DNA of 64,000 nucleotides from Diphasiastrum complanatum (GCA_029204225.1 MU832558.1:1-64000), one strand, 5' to 3'; numbered from the stretch's first letter, positions 24,401 through 34,764 are shown. A program made the numbers and translations. Notes: generated by a model from the letters alone, not told the origin.

Positions 24401-25358
24401 TATGTCTTGTCATGTGAGATGAGGCTCCACTATCAATCCACCAAGGATCATTATCATCTATGTTGGCTAACAAACTTGAAGTCATAACAAGTGATTCACA
24501 TGTGTTATGTTCTTCCTCATCTATTGTAAGATTTCCTTGCCTCTCTCCTTGCTCTCTTTTCTTCTTATAACATTCATTTGCAAAATGACCTTTTATCCCA
24601 CAATAAAAGCACTTGAACTTTGACTTATTGTTCTTAGTAGAAGAGGAAGAGGAAGAGTGATCATCATGATCAAAGTTACCACCTTTGGACCATTTCCCTT
24701 TGCCTTTACCTTTGCCCTTGAATTTGCCTTTTGTGAAGAAAGCCTCTTCACCTCCACCTTGCAAGGATGCACCATCAAGCTTTGATTGCAACCTATGTTC
24801 TTCAGCCAATAAGATTTCTTGCAAGTCAACCACACTTGGCAAGACTCTTTGAATGGCAAAACTTTGCACAAGGTTAGCATGTTCATTTAGCAAACCATTC
24901 AACATAACTTGGACTATTTCACCATCTTTTATGTTCTCATCAATGCATGCTAAATCATCACTTAGGGACTTAACTCTCAAGATAAATGCATGAGCACGTT
25001 CACCCTCTCTTTGCCTACTAGAAAATATTTGTCTCCTTAGGGTCAATACCCTAGATGTGGACTTTGATTCAAAGAGCTTCTTTAAGGCATTCCATGCCTC
25101 ACTTGCACTTTGACACTTTCCAACTTCCTTGAGAAGTTCATTTGTAACATTCATTTTAATGATATGAAGAGCCCTTTTGGCCTTCTTATCAAACCTTTGT
25201 TGCTCTTGAAGTGTGAGAGGTCTCTCTTCAATTTCTGCAACTATGTCCATGAGTTCATTCAACTCAAGTAAGGACTCCATCCTCACTTTCCAAGTAGAGT
25301 AGTTTGATGAACTCAACCTTTCACTAGACTCTAGCATGATCCCACCATTGGAAGCCAT
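21405..25358 (-). CDS. Copia B Gag-Pol polyprotein, 1317 aa, intact
   Basis: A single uninterrupted Copia polyprotein that forms the particle, processes itself, copies the RNA and integrates the cDNA. Visible domains: Gag (residues 1-240, NYSTWKVRMESLL near the start, then a Lys/Gly-rich stretch at 210-225); zinc knuckle C250-C253-H258-C263; protease DSGASSH from 309; integrase zinc residues H442, H447, C476, C479 and catalytic D506, D568, E604; RT with D905 and YVDD at 990-993; RNase H D1154, E1195, D1232 and the closing ADIFTKPL. All expected catalytic residues are present. The Met start agrees with the sister Copia E (both M-x-S-x-GG...ESSERL). The TGA stop spans bases 3-5 of the 3' LTR. 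With identical LTRs, the copy is probably functional. Confidence 0.97.
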   Translation of the reverse strand: MASNGGIMLESSERLSSSNYSTWKVRMESLLELNELMDIVAEIEERPLTLQEQQRFDKKAKRALHIIKMNVTNELLKEVGKCQSASEAWNALKKLFESKSTSRVLTLRRQIFSSRQREGERAHAFILRVKSLSDDLACIDENIKDGEIVQVMLNGLLNEHANLVQSFAIQRVLPSVVDLQEILLAEEHRLQSKLDGASLQGGGEEAFFTKGKFKGKGKGKGKWSKGGNFDHDDHSSSSSSTKNNKSKFKCFYCGIKGHFANECYKKKREQGERQGNLTIDEEEHNTCESLVMTSSLLANIDDNDPWWIDSGASSHMTRHKEYFTSLLSYEGEGNIIYTANDGQCDIKGIGTIPISLSTNRKANLENVLYIPSITKNLLSVSQMIDKGLDVEFIGDACLISKCGSLIAQGRRHGKLFKLDACVISNHEGCMAREQLTNQEVWHKRLGHPNFKSLEVMAKKELVLGLPKSLVANNSVCEHCALSKSHRLAYSRSTSRSKEAFQLVHSDIHSSSTTSNGGAKMYATFIDDFSRYTWIYLLKSKDEVFAAFVKFKNEMENQFNTKIKCLRSDNGGEYTSNRFKDFCIAHGIKREMSSPRTPQQNGVAERKNRTLCECAKAMRLHANLAKSFWGEALACANYLCNRWTSASLDGKTPHEVLYGRRPSVKHCRIFGCTCFVNITLDDRTKEDPSSKKGVFVGYSEVSKAYKVYIPSTKKVVISRDVIFHEENVSNVVDVDVDVPTNHHDVQDVLDEDGDATPKQTSRKTQRQRAKPSRLTYDEKGKQVVDNSNFAFLTSFDEPTCVGEAIQKKEWIQAMDHEHQALIKSNTWRLVKLPKDKKAIGCKWIFKIKTNQDGSINKYKARLVAKGYAQEYGIDYDETFAPVAKMVTIRILISLATLYDWDMWQMDVTNAFLNGDLEEDIYMEQPEGYVSHDEPNHVCYLQKSLYGLKQAPRSWYAKLNSFLLSQNFVMSEYDHSLYFRLNENDITLLLIYVDDIILSGGNNLDIDEIKMALKREFEIQDLGKLHYILGIEIIRTSKSTFICQEKYVNSILKRFHMEDCKVVSTPMESNVKLTTRSNERSFKDITLYRKLIGSLIWLTITRPDLSFVVGKLSQFMQDPSEAHWKLGKRVLRYISGSRDFGILYGGTTPNLCGFSDSDFAGDQMDRKSTSAFAIYLGDGVVSWLSKKQPTISLSSTEAEYKALTTCTKEILWIKRMLLDLHLLEPEKTPIILCDNLSAQSLASNPVFHARSKHIEIAHHFVRDQVIAKEVELQHVSSKECVADIFTKPLGKDLYLMHRSNLGMCSKTMLKLASNVEEGV

Positions 25359-26518
25359 GATTCTAATGTTTCTTCAACTTTTAGGTTCTGTCCTAAAGCA
25401 CTTAGCACTCACTTTTCTCTCAACAAATGATAGATAAAGAGATCTATGAAGATTTAGGACCCTAAAACACTTCTATCTTGAACCTAGATGGTTTCCAAGC
25501 ATAGAAAGGAAGATTGAAACACATGCAACACTTTGCACACACTAAGAATGGATTACAAAATCAAACCAACCTGAACACACTCTTGCTTAAGCTCTCAAAC
25601 TTTCCAGCAAGTGACCAAATCAAGTTATGGTGTGAAGAGTTACTTGCATTCTTAGAAAATACCCAAAACTAGGATGCCAAGATTACCTAGTAATGAACAA
25701 ACTTGATCAACATATGATCAACACACTAAGATATTGATTCAACCTGTAAAACCACATGTAAACCACACTTCTAAAAGTTTATAAACTCCAGCAAGTGATA
25801 AATACAAGATTTAGAGGTGAATGAATGAGCACACTTAGTGAATCACAAGACTAGCTTCACTATCTTGTCAAATCTTGGTGTTTAGATGTAGATCTAAGAT
25901 CACTTCACATGAGAATGTTCCTCAACCTGTTAAGAACCTGAAAACACACTTGCATAATGGTTAACACCTTCCAGCAAATGCTCCAATCAAATTACATAAG
26001 GAGAGTTACTTACATGCTCAACAAAGTACACCAAAATTTATGCCAAAATTGATGACAATCTTTACAATATGCTCTTCACAATGGAGCTTACAATATGTTC
26101 ACCCAAAAAAGGGGATCTTTCATCCAAATGGGAGCTTTTCTCAGCCTTTAGGAGAATTACAACTCACTCAAAAGAGCATTTGTCATCCACTTAAGGAGAA
26201 GTTTCATCCACTTAAGGAGAGTGTTCATCCAAGAATGGAGATTGTCAACAATAGGATTGAAAAGAACATTGTTAGTATTGAATATGCACAAGCCTCACAA
26301 TCACAAATGATTAGGTGTTATGATCTGATCCAAAATAGTTTCTTTTCAGCCTCTGATCTTCAATAGACCTGAAATATGCTTTTGATCCACAAGTTCAACT
26401 CACAAAACAAAGGTTAGTAAGATTTGATCAACAAAGCAATGCAAAATCATGCTAGAACTTGATCAAACATCCAAATATCACCAAAAATGGAATACTTACT
26501 ATAAATAGAAGCCAACCA
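25359..26518 (-). other. Copia B leader with diverged repeats
   Basis: A 1.16-kb untranslated leader between primer site and gag. Three diverged blocks of about 120-180 bp start with caacctg and contain ccagcaa(g/a)tg (near 25568, 25742 and 25930). A smaller repeat, catccacttaaggaga, is tandem near 26189-26220. An antisense open frame at 26040-26366 reflects these repeats and is not called. Confidence 0.7.
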
Positions 26519-26530
26519 GCTCTGATACCA
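26519..26530 (-). promoter_or_regulatory. Copia B primer-binding site
   Basis: gctctgatacca directly abuts the 5' LTR start at 26531. It is a perfect TGGTATCAGAGC initiator-Met type site. Confidence 0.95.
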
Positions 26531-27185
26531 TGTGAAAAATACAGATCCTAAGTGGATCTAAACTCCAAGATCATTGGCTTGAATGCTTGCACTCCAAACT
26601 ACATAAGCTAGGAATTGGCAACACATTCTATGCTACCTAGAATGCAAAGAACTTGATCAAAAAGCATTTATCACAAATGGAAACTTCCATAAACATCAAG
26701 TGCGGCCCAAAATAGCATTATACAGTCCATAATACATCAGCCTACCACTTTTGGAAAGCACCTAAGATCATGCACAATAGCTTGAAGACAATACACACAA
26801 CAATGCTCTCAATGGAGGAAGAAACAATGACAATGATCTATTGATCTCAATGAAGCATACAAAAGGTTTCTCCAACCTGTTCTCCACGACTTCCCTACTA
26901 TTTATGGATGAGGAAGATGACTCTCTCTCCTCTCTCTAGAAGGTACTTGACCCTAGATATTCCCTATATAGGAAAAATAGCTAAAAATGGCTTATATGAC
27001 CAAAATACATCAAAATGGTCTCATTTTGAAGGGTATGAAGTTTGACACTTCATCATACTGAAAAAATACAGTAAATAAAAACATTGTGGCCTGGTTCACA
27101 CGTGTGAAACTCCAGAACCAAAACTATTTACAATTTTAGCCAATTTAGGCCTCAAACTAGCTAGGAAATGTTGACAATTTTCACA
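26531..27185 (-). repeat. Copia B 5' LTR
   Basis: 655 bp, the same as the 3' LTR. This copy drives the element; the TATA-like ctatatag is at 26964-26971 and the G-box palindrome cacacgtgtg at 27097-27106, the latter upstream of the TATA box in the transcribed direction. Confidence 0.95.
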
Positions 27186-27318
27186 TTACTTTTGTACCTG
27201 TAACAACATCCCATAATTCACTGGTGGTTAACAAGATCTTCATCTTAAATTTCCACAAATAATAATTGGATCCATTCAGCTTGTCTGTGATAAGGCCGAC
27301 TTTACTTTGAGAATCCAT
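27186..27318 (-). pseudogene. Copia A Gag N-terminus
   Basis: It starts at the ATG on 27316-27318 and reads MDSQSKVGLITDKLNGSNYY then LWKFKMKILL, a standard Copia Gag opening, until Copia B interrupts it. The frame resumes at 20754. Upstream lie about 195 bp of leader and the primer site. Confidence 0.8.
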
Positions 27319-27513
27319 CTGAAACTTAGTCCATCATTTGTATCGATCACGCTAAGATGTGGTACTGCCAACAATAAGAAACCAATTCTCTCATACTGAA
27401 AAGTTGAAAAAGAACTGAAGAGTATGATATCAATTTGATATCACGAAATATATCAAGTATTAGAGCTTTCGCTCTGATATCATGTTGGAATCAGATAAAG
27501 AAGTAATGATTTC

Positions 27514-27525
27514 GCTCTGATACCA
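27514..27525 (-). promoter_or_regulatory. Copia A primer-binding site, with a partial duplicate
   Basis: gctctgatacca abuts the 5' LTR at 27526. A degenerate second copy, gctctgatatcatgttggaa, lies 43 bases away at 27471-27490 and includes an imitation of the LTR start, so the LTR/primer-site junction appears to be duplicated. Confidence 0.85.
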
Positions 27526-28258
27526 TGTCGGAAAGTGGTGTGCAAAAGATAGGTCTAGTTCAAAAAGAAACGAATCGAAATAATTCATGTGTCTAGAAAG
27601 AAATCCTCTCGTGCATGGCAGAATAAACTATCTTCATCTTTGCAATGCATGACTATGCCTATCAATTTCAAACAAGACAATAGTGATAGAAATCACGTTT
27701 GAACTTATAGTAACTAACTTTGAAATCGCCAGTACTACAGTGATTATGTCGTCAAACAATTAAGCATCAAAAGTTATCAGACAAATAATTAGTCGCAAAT
27801 TGTTCGCAAATTAGTCGCGAAGAAATACATAAACGCATATATTCTGAGACGAAAGCTGAACGCAATGAAGGATAGTATTGATTTTGTATGAAAACGTAAC
27901 AGAAGTAACTGAGTACAATAAGTTGCAGATCGAAGCCACGTACTCTATGCTATCTCTGAGCGGCTAAAATGGAAGTCTGAATTAAGCGCAATGCTGATAA
28001 GTAGTGGCATAATAGCAATCTCTAAAACAACCCTAAGAAGTGAGCTAGAATGCTCAGGAGTGTTCAAGCTCGCAGGCTTGAGAGAGAGAGAGAGAGAGCT
28101 AACTATTCAAATGCTTCTGATAATTCTGATTTTCAATGAATTTCAAATGCTTTCAGATAATTCAACTGTATGAATATGAACAGCTATTTATACTTAAGAA
28201 ATTAGGTCGTCAAATGCGATCGCCAGTTGGCTGGTGATCAGTTGGCATCTAGCCAGTC
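27526..28258 (-). repeat. Copia A 5' LTR, first part
   Basis: It matches 14613 onward, contains a longer GA run (28081-28098), and is interrupted by element C after ccagtc. The remainder is 33022-33456. Confidence 0.85.
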
Positions 28259-29467
28259 TGTAGCGCAGGCATCCCAAAGGGCGCCGGGAACCACGACTTA
28301 GCTTCCCAGCCTTCAACTCTTGCCATCCAAACTCACTTGACATACAAGCAACCAACTCGCCAACAAGGATCAGACTTAACCAACTTGAAGTTCCGAAACT
28401 AACATTGAGATCCAACCTGGCGCCATGCCAGATCGGGGGTCCCGATGTGGGTGACTTCCCTCCGCACCAGCCGCCCGACATACATCAAACTTAACCAACT
28501 CGAAGCTTCGTTACAAACGAGTAACATCCATTCCAAGCAAGCGGTCTGACTTACATCAGACTTAACCAACTGAAAGCTTCATTACGAGCGTTGGAAGCCA
28601 ACTTGGCACCACGCCAGACTGGACAGCCATAAACAGGTAACTTTCACCCCAGCAAGCCATCCAACTCAGCCGACAGGTTAGAGCCCGTTCCCCAAGAGCT
28701 TAACCCATTCATGTTCATGCAAGGAACACTCAGAACCACAAGCTGCGACAGATATGGAGACAACCAGTTCTTGGACCAAATGGTCCGGACAGCATACCGC
28801 TGGAGCCGTGGACCGAATGGTCCCGACAGCATACCGCTGGCGTCCCGGGATATGACCCTCAGCTATGTGCCAAATTAAAAAGTTTGAAGCGGCCTTACAA
28901 TTGGCGCTTTTACCGAATACTGAAACCCAGAAGGTAACCAGAGTCAGTTTGACGAAAATCCCACTTTATTGATAAATCTGAGAAGGTTACATTTCAAGTG
29001 TGTGATCGACCCTAGTCTCTGGGGCGCTGGCATGCCAAGGCGAGTGCCAGGACAACATTCCAGCAAGGGAGGCTGAGACTTGGTTGGAGCTCGCCATGAG
29101 TCGCAACCCGCACTCTCCTATAGTATTGGTGGGATTTTCCACCTCCCCTCATACCAAGTACTCTATCCATGCTGGTAAAGCACGTTTTCTCTCTCTAGGA
29201 TTTTCTCCCTCTAGAAAGTCATTTTTTCTCTCTAGAATTTATTGATCCCCAGGCTTCCTTTAATCATGCCTAGATCGTGTGAGGTGATTGCACATCGATC
29301 TGAGCTCTCTGGACTTCGCTAGAACCGATCAAAGATTTTCAGCCGTAGGAACTTGGCGCCGGTTGGATTCTGGTCACAGTGGCGCCGGGAGTGGCGCCGG
29401 GAGCAGCATGGATGCTGCTGGCACCGGTGGCGCCGTAAGTAAGGCTTGTAAAGGTAACTTTACAATA
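28259..29467 (-). repeat. Element C 3' LTR
   Basis: 1209 bp. It includes a cluster of ggcgcc palindromes at 29355-29440. Its terminal CA is changed to TA. Open frames inside it recur in the partner LTR and are not genes. Confidence 0.82.
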
Positions 29468-31795
29468 TCCACCCCACCTTTATAAGATCTGATATCCTCA
29501 TCAGATGTCAGATTAAAGTAAAGGTGCCTCCCAATTAAAAGTAACTATACATTTGATCTACTTGGCACATTGTTCAATTTACTAGCCACTTTTTATTAAC
29601 ATTGAAGCTGGCACACTACAAGTCGGAGGCTCAGCTCTTTGTACTGAAAAATTATTTAACTTGAAAATATCACTTTGTTTGGAAAAAGCGTAGGTTTTAT
29701 ATCGCTTTTGTAAAACCCAAGAACCTTATTAACTGGTGACAGAGGCCTTTCTGTGAAATGTTCGCCCCTGTCGCTTCTGACTTTGACTTTGGAACTCCGT
29801 TGAGCTCCTAATTTGTCCTTGATGCACTTTGTGTTGAGCTCCCTGAGCTCCAGATTTGATGAATTCCGCACAGGTATCAGGGCTCCTTGAGCCAAAGGAT
29901 TTATCATTTGATTGCCCACTTTATGGTCCACTCCGTGCCTTGTTGCTTCTGCACCTTGATTTCTCTCCTTGTTCCAACCTGATCTTGATACTTTTTATTT
30001 TTGGCTCTTTGAGGTAGGCAAAGATTGAGTACTCCGCAATGCACCTCTCACTTAGCTTGAGGTAGTTGTCTTTGAATCAATCCAAATGTAACCATTGACC
30101 TCGTGGAGAGCCAAGGGGTGGCACCAGTTTGATCTGCATATGAACTATCTCTTCGCGTTCGTTTGAAGTGCCATGTCTGTTGCGCAAAACTTGACTTTCA
30201 CAATTCCATCACTGGTCAATTACCTCACAGTCAAAACAAGAAGTGTACCTCTAGCTTGGCTTCAAGTAGCTCTCTTTGAATTAGACACATGCACACTAGT
30301 TCGATCTCAACACGAACCGTCCCTTAGCATCCATTCGAAGTACCAAGTCTCTCGTGCAAGACTCAACTTTCACAGTTCCTTCATTGATCAGCTGTCTTAC
30401 ACGTAACACAAGTCAGCATACTCCTTATGTCTCCTCATCATTGCTGGTCCAGAGAAAGCCTATAACAAGCTTTCCCTTCCACAACAAAAACTTGTTAACT
30501 TATTAGGTCCAAAGTTTGCCAGTCTCCTCGTGTGAGTATGGCTAGGTCACCTTGAATTTGCCCCCCTTTTGATGAACTTTCATTCAAACTTTGCCCCAAG
30601 AGAGAGGTGTGTGTGAGTTCCCCTCCACTTATAGAAACAGTTGATCGGACTTAGAGTAGAGTTCTCTGACAAAAAGCCTTTCCAACACTTTGCTTCTCAT
30701 CTGCTAGGATTATGGCTTGATCCAACTTGTTGCCAATCTCTGAAGAGGATCCTAGTCTTTTGACTCTTTGAGGAAAAACCTAACTGATATTGGACATCAC
30801 CCATGCTCAGTGAGTTTCAGTTCCGAAGGTAGCCATCCCAAATGAAGACCAACTGCTCTATAGAAGATCTCTCTTGAACTTGCTCTTTCCAACTTTTTGA
30901 CTTCATACTTGCGTCTGTTGGGCGTCGTCGCAAATGAAACTGACCCAAGAAACAGGCTAGCCATCCATCCTTTGCAAACATCTAGTCGTTTCGTTGACGT
31001 TCACGTGCAAATACTTGAACTACAAATCCGCCCCACAGTTTCTGTAGTCCTATTTGTTTGATGGTGTCAGCCTTCAAAAGAAAGGTTCTTTCTCGAGCCA
31101 TCAACTTCTTGTATCACAAGCAATCATGCAAACCAGGCAAAGCACGAGTACTAAGACTCACCACGAATACATGCAAGCAAGACACTCAGGCAAGTTTACT
31201 AACAGGTAACAAAGACAAGGTCCCCCTTTGAGATAGTCCTGCCAAAGGACCTTTGCCTGGCCGCGCCCATACAGATCGATCACAATCAGCCCACAAGGAA
31301 CACCCCTCCAACTATCCGTGCTTTCACCATTAAGCAGCACATTGCCTCAGTCACGCCCCACCACTTTTTGGTCGATAGCCCTTATAGCTAAATGATCGGC
31401 AGCTATCCCGCATCGACAGCTAACCACCCGTGCTTTATACCCAAATTCGAGCAGCATCTCTGTATCAATGGTTAACCTGTACAGTTTGAATATGTCGCCC
31501 TGCACCCCACAAGGCACAGACCATGCTTACACCAACCTAATGGTAGCACATTGTCTCATCTGTCCTACGTGTAGACAGCGCCAGGCCCGAACCGCGAGAA
31601 CTGACTGTGCTTACACCTCAAGGGCAGCACCTTGACTCATCAAGTCCCCCATTCTGTCGACCACCCTGACTGTGGACGCACCTGTGCTTACACTGTGGGC
31701 ATCACCTTGCACAACAGTTGTCCTGATGAACCCCAAACAGTGGCCATTTCCGCGAGATCCACATAGCTGACCGGCCAGTCGGCTTTGATACCACA
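29468..31795 (-). other. Element C internal region, non-coding
   Basis: No gene is supported. A diverged direct duplication of about 180 bp spans 30055-30238 and 30248-30420 (shared blocks: tagttgtctttgaat/tagctctctttgaat, gacttt/aactttcacaattcc). A minus-strand open stretch at 29656-29931 has a weak integrase-like phrase (VRSDRGEHF), not enough to call. Confidence 0.6.
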
Positions 31796-33021
31796 TGTAG
31801 CGCAGGCATCCCAAAGGGAGCTGGGAAACACGACTTAGCTTCCCAGCCTTCAACTCTTGCCATCCAAACCCACTTGACATACAAGCAGCCAACTCACCAA
31901 CAAAGATCAGACTTAACCAACTTGAAGTTCCGAAACCAACATTGAGATCCAACTTGGCGCCATGCCAGATCGGGGGTCCCGATGTGGGTGACTTCCCTCC
32001 GCGCCAGCCGCCCGACATACATCAAACTGAACTAGCTTGAAGCTTTGTTACAAACGAATAACATCCATTCCAAGCAAGCGGTCTGACTTACATCATACTT
32101 AACCAACTGAAAGCTTCGTCACGAGTGCTGGAAGCCAACCTGGCGCCATGCTAGACTGGACAGCCATAAACAGGTAACTTTCACCCAAGCAAGCCATCCA
32201 ACTCAACTGACAGGTTAGAGCTCGTTCCCCAAGAGCTTAACCCATTCACGTTCATGCAAGGAACACTCAGAACCACAAGCCGCGACAGATATGGAGACAA
32301 CCAGTTCCTGGAACAACCAGTTCCCGATAGCATACCGCTGGCGCCACGGACCAAATGGTCCCGACGGCATACTGCTTGCATCTCGAGATACGACCCTTAA
32401 CTATGTGCCAAATTAAAAAGTTTGAAGCAGCCTTACAACTGGCGCTTTTACCGAACACTGAAACCCAGAAGGTAATCAGAGTCAGTTTGAGAAAAATTCC
32501 ACTTTATTGATAAATCTGAGAAGGTTACATTTCAAGTGTGTGACCGACCCTAGTCTCTGGGGCGCTGGCATGCCAAGGCCAGTGCCAGGACAACATTCCA
32601 GCAAGGGAGGCTGAGACTTGGTTGGAGCTCGCCCTGAGTCACAACCCGCACTCTCCTATAGTATTGGTGGGATTTGCACCTCCCCTCTTACCAAGTACTC
32701 TACCCAGGCTGGTAAAGCATGTTTTCTCTCTCTAGAAAGTCATTTTCTCTCTCCAGAATTTATTGATCCCCAGGCTTCCTTTAATCATGCCTAGATCATG
32801 TGAGGTGATTGCACATCGATCGGAGCTCTCTGGACTTCGCTAGAACTGATCAGAGATTTTCAGCCATAGGAACTTGGCGTCGGCTGGATTCTGGTCACAG
32901 TGGTGCCGAGAGCGGCGCCGACGCTGGTGGCGCCAGGAGCAGCAGGGACGCTGCTGGTGCCAGGGACAATACTGGCATCAGTGGCTCTGAAAGTAAGGCT
33001 TGTAAAGGTAACTTTACAACA
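31796..33021 (-). repeat. Element C 5' LTR
   Basis: 1226 bp, diverged from the partner by scattered substitutions and small indels. The ggcgcc cluster is at about 32900-32935. The primer site abuts it with a two-base gap. Confidence 0.82.
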
Positions 33022-33456
33022 CAGCCCTTATCATTGATTGCTGATAAGTGGTGAAATTGGCTGTAAACATTATGTCTGCATAAATGAACCAAAATTGTTG
33101 CTTTGCAGAAATGAACTAAAACAGCCACATGCGACACTGTCGAATTTTTCGCGAAAAAAACAAAAAGACGAAGGTGCCCTTAAATCTCATTTAGAGTTGT
33201 CCCGCACTTTGCCAGAGTCATCTCCTCAACATTTGAGGCTCTTTGGAAAAAGCGAAAAATGCGACATTGTGATTTTACATGAAATTTCAGTCACGCAAAA
33301 AATGTGACACTGTCGTAAACTCCGTGTAGACTGTGTAAAAACACTTGTGATTCTACAGACTATCTAAACACACGGGAAAATCCGCAGAACTGGATAAACA
33401 ATGGATGAAGATTAAAACCAATTTAGTCGATTGGTAAGAAGGAGAATAATCCAACA
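33022..33456 (-). repeat. Copia A 5' LTR, second part
   Basis: Continues the LTR after element C and ends ccaaca at the target-site duplication tcgtt. It aligns with 15342-15777. Confidence 0.85.
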
Positions 33457-33987
33457 TCGTTGGGGTTGTGGCACTTGGATGACCACGTCATCAAGTGTGA
33501 AATCTTTGAATTTTTTGGGTAGGTCAAAAGGAGATTCCAAAAAGTTCTCGAGCTTGGGAATCATCTGGGTGGATGTGCTACCAGATGTGGAAGCTTGATC
33601 GGAGGTTTTGTCTTTGTGATGTTCAGACAATGGCTTGATTGGTTGCTTAAGCTTCTCACGCATTTGTTTTTGGCGCTCGGTTAATTTTGTGTTGATGACT
33701 TTATTTTTTTGGAACCAAGATTTTTTGGTTTGTTGGGGAGGTGGTGTGGTTGCCTCTTGAATCAATTCTTCGTTTATTGTATCCCAGACTTCGTCTGGAT
33801 ACATGTCCCATTTGTAGACCTTGGGTTTAGGCATGTAGGTCGTGGTGTTGGGTACATTGGACGTGAGTTGCACATGAGCCAGAGGCCCTGGCGACTTAAT
33901 CTCCTTGGGAATGGATTGTGGGGTATAACGGTTTTGATCTAGATATAGAAGCACATGTTCGTCAATCATTTCATCATCATCCATCAA
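33457..33987 (-). pseudogene. Gypsy K protease-RT linker
   Basis: This is a minus-strand frame starting MMDDDEMIDEHVLLYLDQNR, the counterpart of LTDEQVLHHMDPDRYG in Gypsy A, followed by a Lys/Gln-rich disordered segment. It is cut by Copia A at 33457 and resumes in RT at 14612. This confirms that the two halves of K were contiguous. Confidence 0.75.
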
Positions 33988-34038
33988 AAGAATACCATCT
34001 TCCGAAACATAGGCGGCAGAGACACTAGATTTTCTTGG

Positions 34039-34725
34039 TCACCAAGCTATAGGAATTGGGTCTATCATCATTAGTGGAATGATGGGCATCTCAATGTTCG
34101 TAGAAGATGGTAAAATATATGTTTCTTCTACGGCGGTTTCAATTCGACTTCTATTGGAATCAGCACAATCCACAGTGGCCAGTGCTTGATCCCAATTTAT
34201 AATATCAGTTGATCTTGTATAGTGTCCTTTTAGTTGGATTGGAACACTATCGGATTCATCATATGTTGTAGATATCCAATCATCATAAACCTTGGCGGGC
34301 TTTACGTGGCCAGATGAATCAACAATGACTTGTTTTTTGTTGTTGCCAACGGTTATTTTGCTATGCTTCCAATCTTGGACAACGCCTACCATGTGTAGCC
34401 AGGGTGTGCCAAGAAGGAGTTTATACATATTTGCATCATCTGGTAGATCAAGAATGACACAATCGATGGTAAATTTGACTCCTGCAATACGTACTGGCAT
34501 AATCGATAAGTGATCTACAGGGTCGGTTACTCACTGATCTGCCATACGAAGGTTGTAATGTGGCTGATCTAAGATCTTAAATCCCCATGACTTTGCTAGT
34601 GACAAAGCCATTATGTTGATGCTTGATCCAGTATCAAGGACAGTGGATACTGTTGGGTAATCTTTATAGGACATAGGTAAGGTGATGCTAGTCCCCTTAG
34701 CAACACCTATATTCATCAGATTCAT
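34039..34725 (-). pseudogene. Gypsy K aspartic protease
   Basis: The catalytic motif VLDTGSSINIMALSLAK is at 34531-34725, followed after one in-frame stop by LLLGTPWLHMVGVVQDWKH and a C-terminal region (DIINWDQALATVDC) shared with Gypsy A. The single stop at about 34531 is the main lesion. The enzyme would have cleaved the Gag-Pol precursor in the particle. Confidence 0.8.
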
Positions 34726-34764
34726 GGAAGTTTGAGGAAATTCTGAAATCTCGTCTGGTTTTCG

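Larger units (their letters stand above)
20755..27185 (-). mobile_element. Copia B, intact young Copia retrotransposon
   Basis: 6431 bp on the minus strand, TSD ttact, LTRs of 655 bp (20755-21409 and 26531-27185) that are identical in a base-by-base reading. The primer site is at 26519-26530 and the polypurine tract at 21410-21418. It carries one uninterrupted 1317-codon polyprotein. Identical LTRs mean that insertion was recent. It is the youngest clearly datable insertion in the nest. Confidence 0.97.
28259..33021 (-). mobile_element. Element C, large non-coding LTR retrotransposon (LARD-like)
   Basis: Two LTRs of about 1.2 kb (28259-29467 and 31796-33021), starting tgtagcgcagg and ending tttacaaca/tttacaata, flank a 2.3-kb internal part. 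Flanking cagtc (28254-28258) and cagcc (33022-33026) look like a TSD with one change. The primer site (gctttgatacca, 31782-31793) is one base off the initiator-Met type, and the polypurine tract is AAAGGTGGGGTGGA at 29468-29481 on the minus strand. I find no Gag or Pol motif inside, so it should depend on another element's proteins. It lies inside the 5' LTR of Copia A. Confidence 0.82.
14613..33456 (-). mobile_element. Copia A, host of three later insertions
   Basis: The element runs from tgtcagaa to ccaaca and is flanked by the 5-bp duplication tcgtt. Its LTRs are 14613-15777 and, split by element C, 27526-28258 plus 33022-33456. A primer site lies at 27514-27525, and the polypurine tract (AAGGAGGAG on the minus strand) is at about 15778-15786. 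With the nested elements removed, only about 1.6 kb of internal sequence remains: Gag fused to the end of RT/RNase H, with protease, integrase and most of RT deleted. It is therefore non-autonomous. The LTRs differ visibly throughout (order of 10% by eye), so this is an old insertion. Confidence 0.85.

Noticed and set aside
26040-26366. Plus-strand open frame with HPLKE repeats
   Set aside because: Antisense within the Copia B leader and created by a short tandem repeat.
28194-29485. Small open frames inside the element C LTR, repeated at 31611-33054
   Set aside because: They recur because the LTR is duplicated, and neither copy keeps a conserved frame beyond the repeat identity.
29656-29931. 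Possible integrase fragment (VRSDRGEHF) in element C
   Set aside because: Only one short phrase resembles integrase; the flanking residues do not continue the domain.
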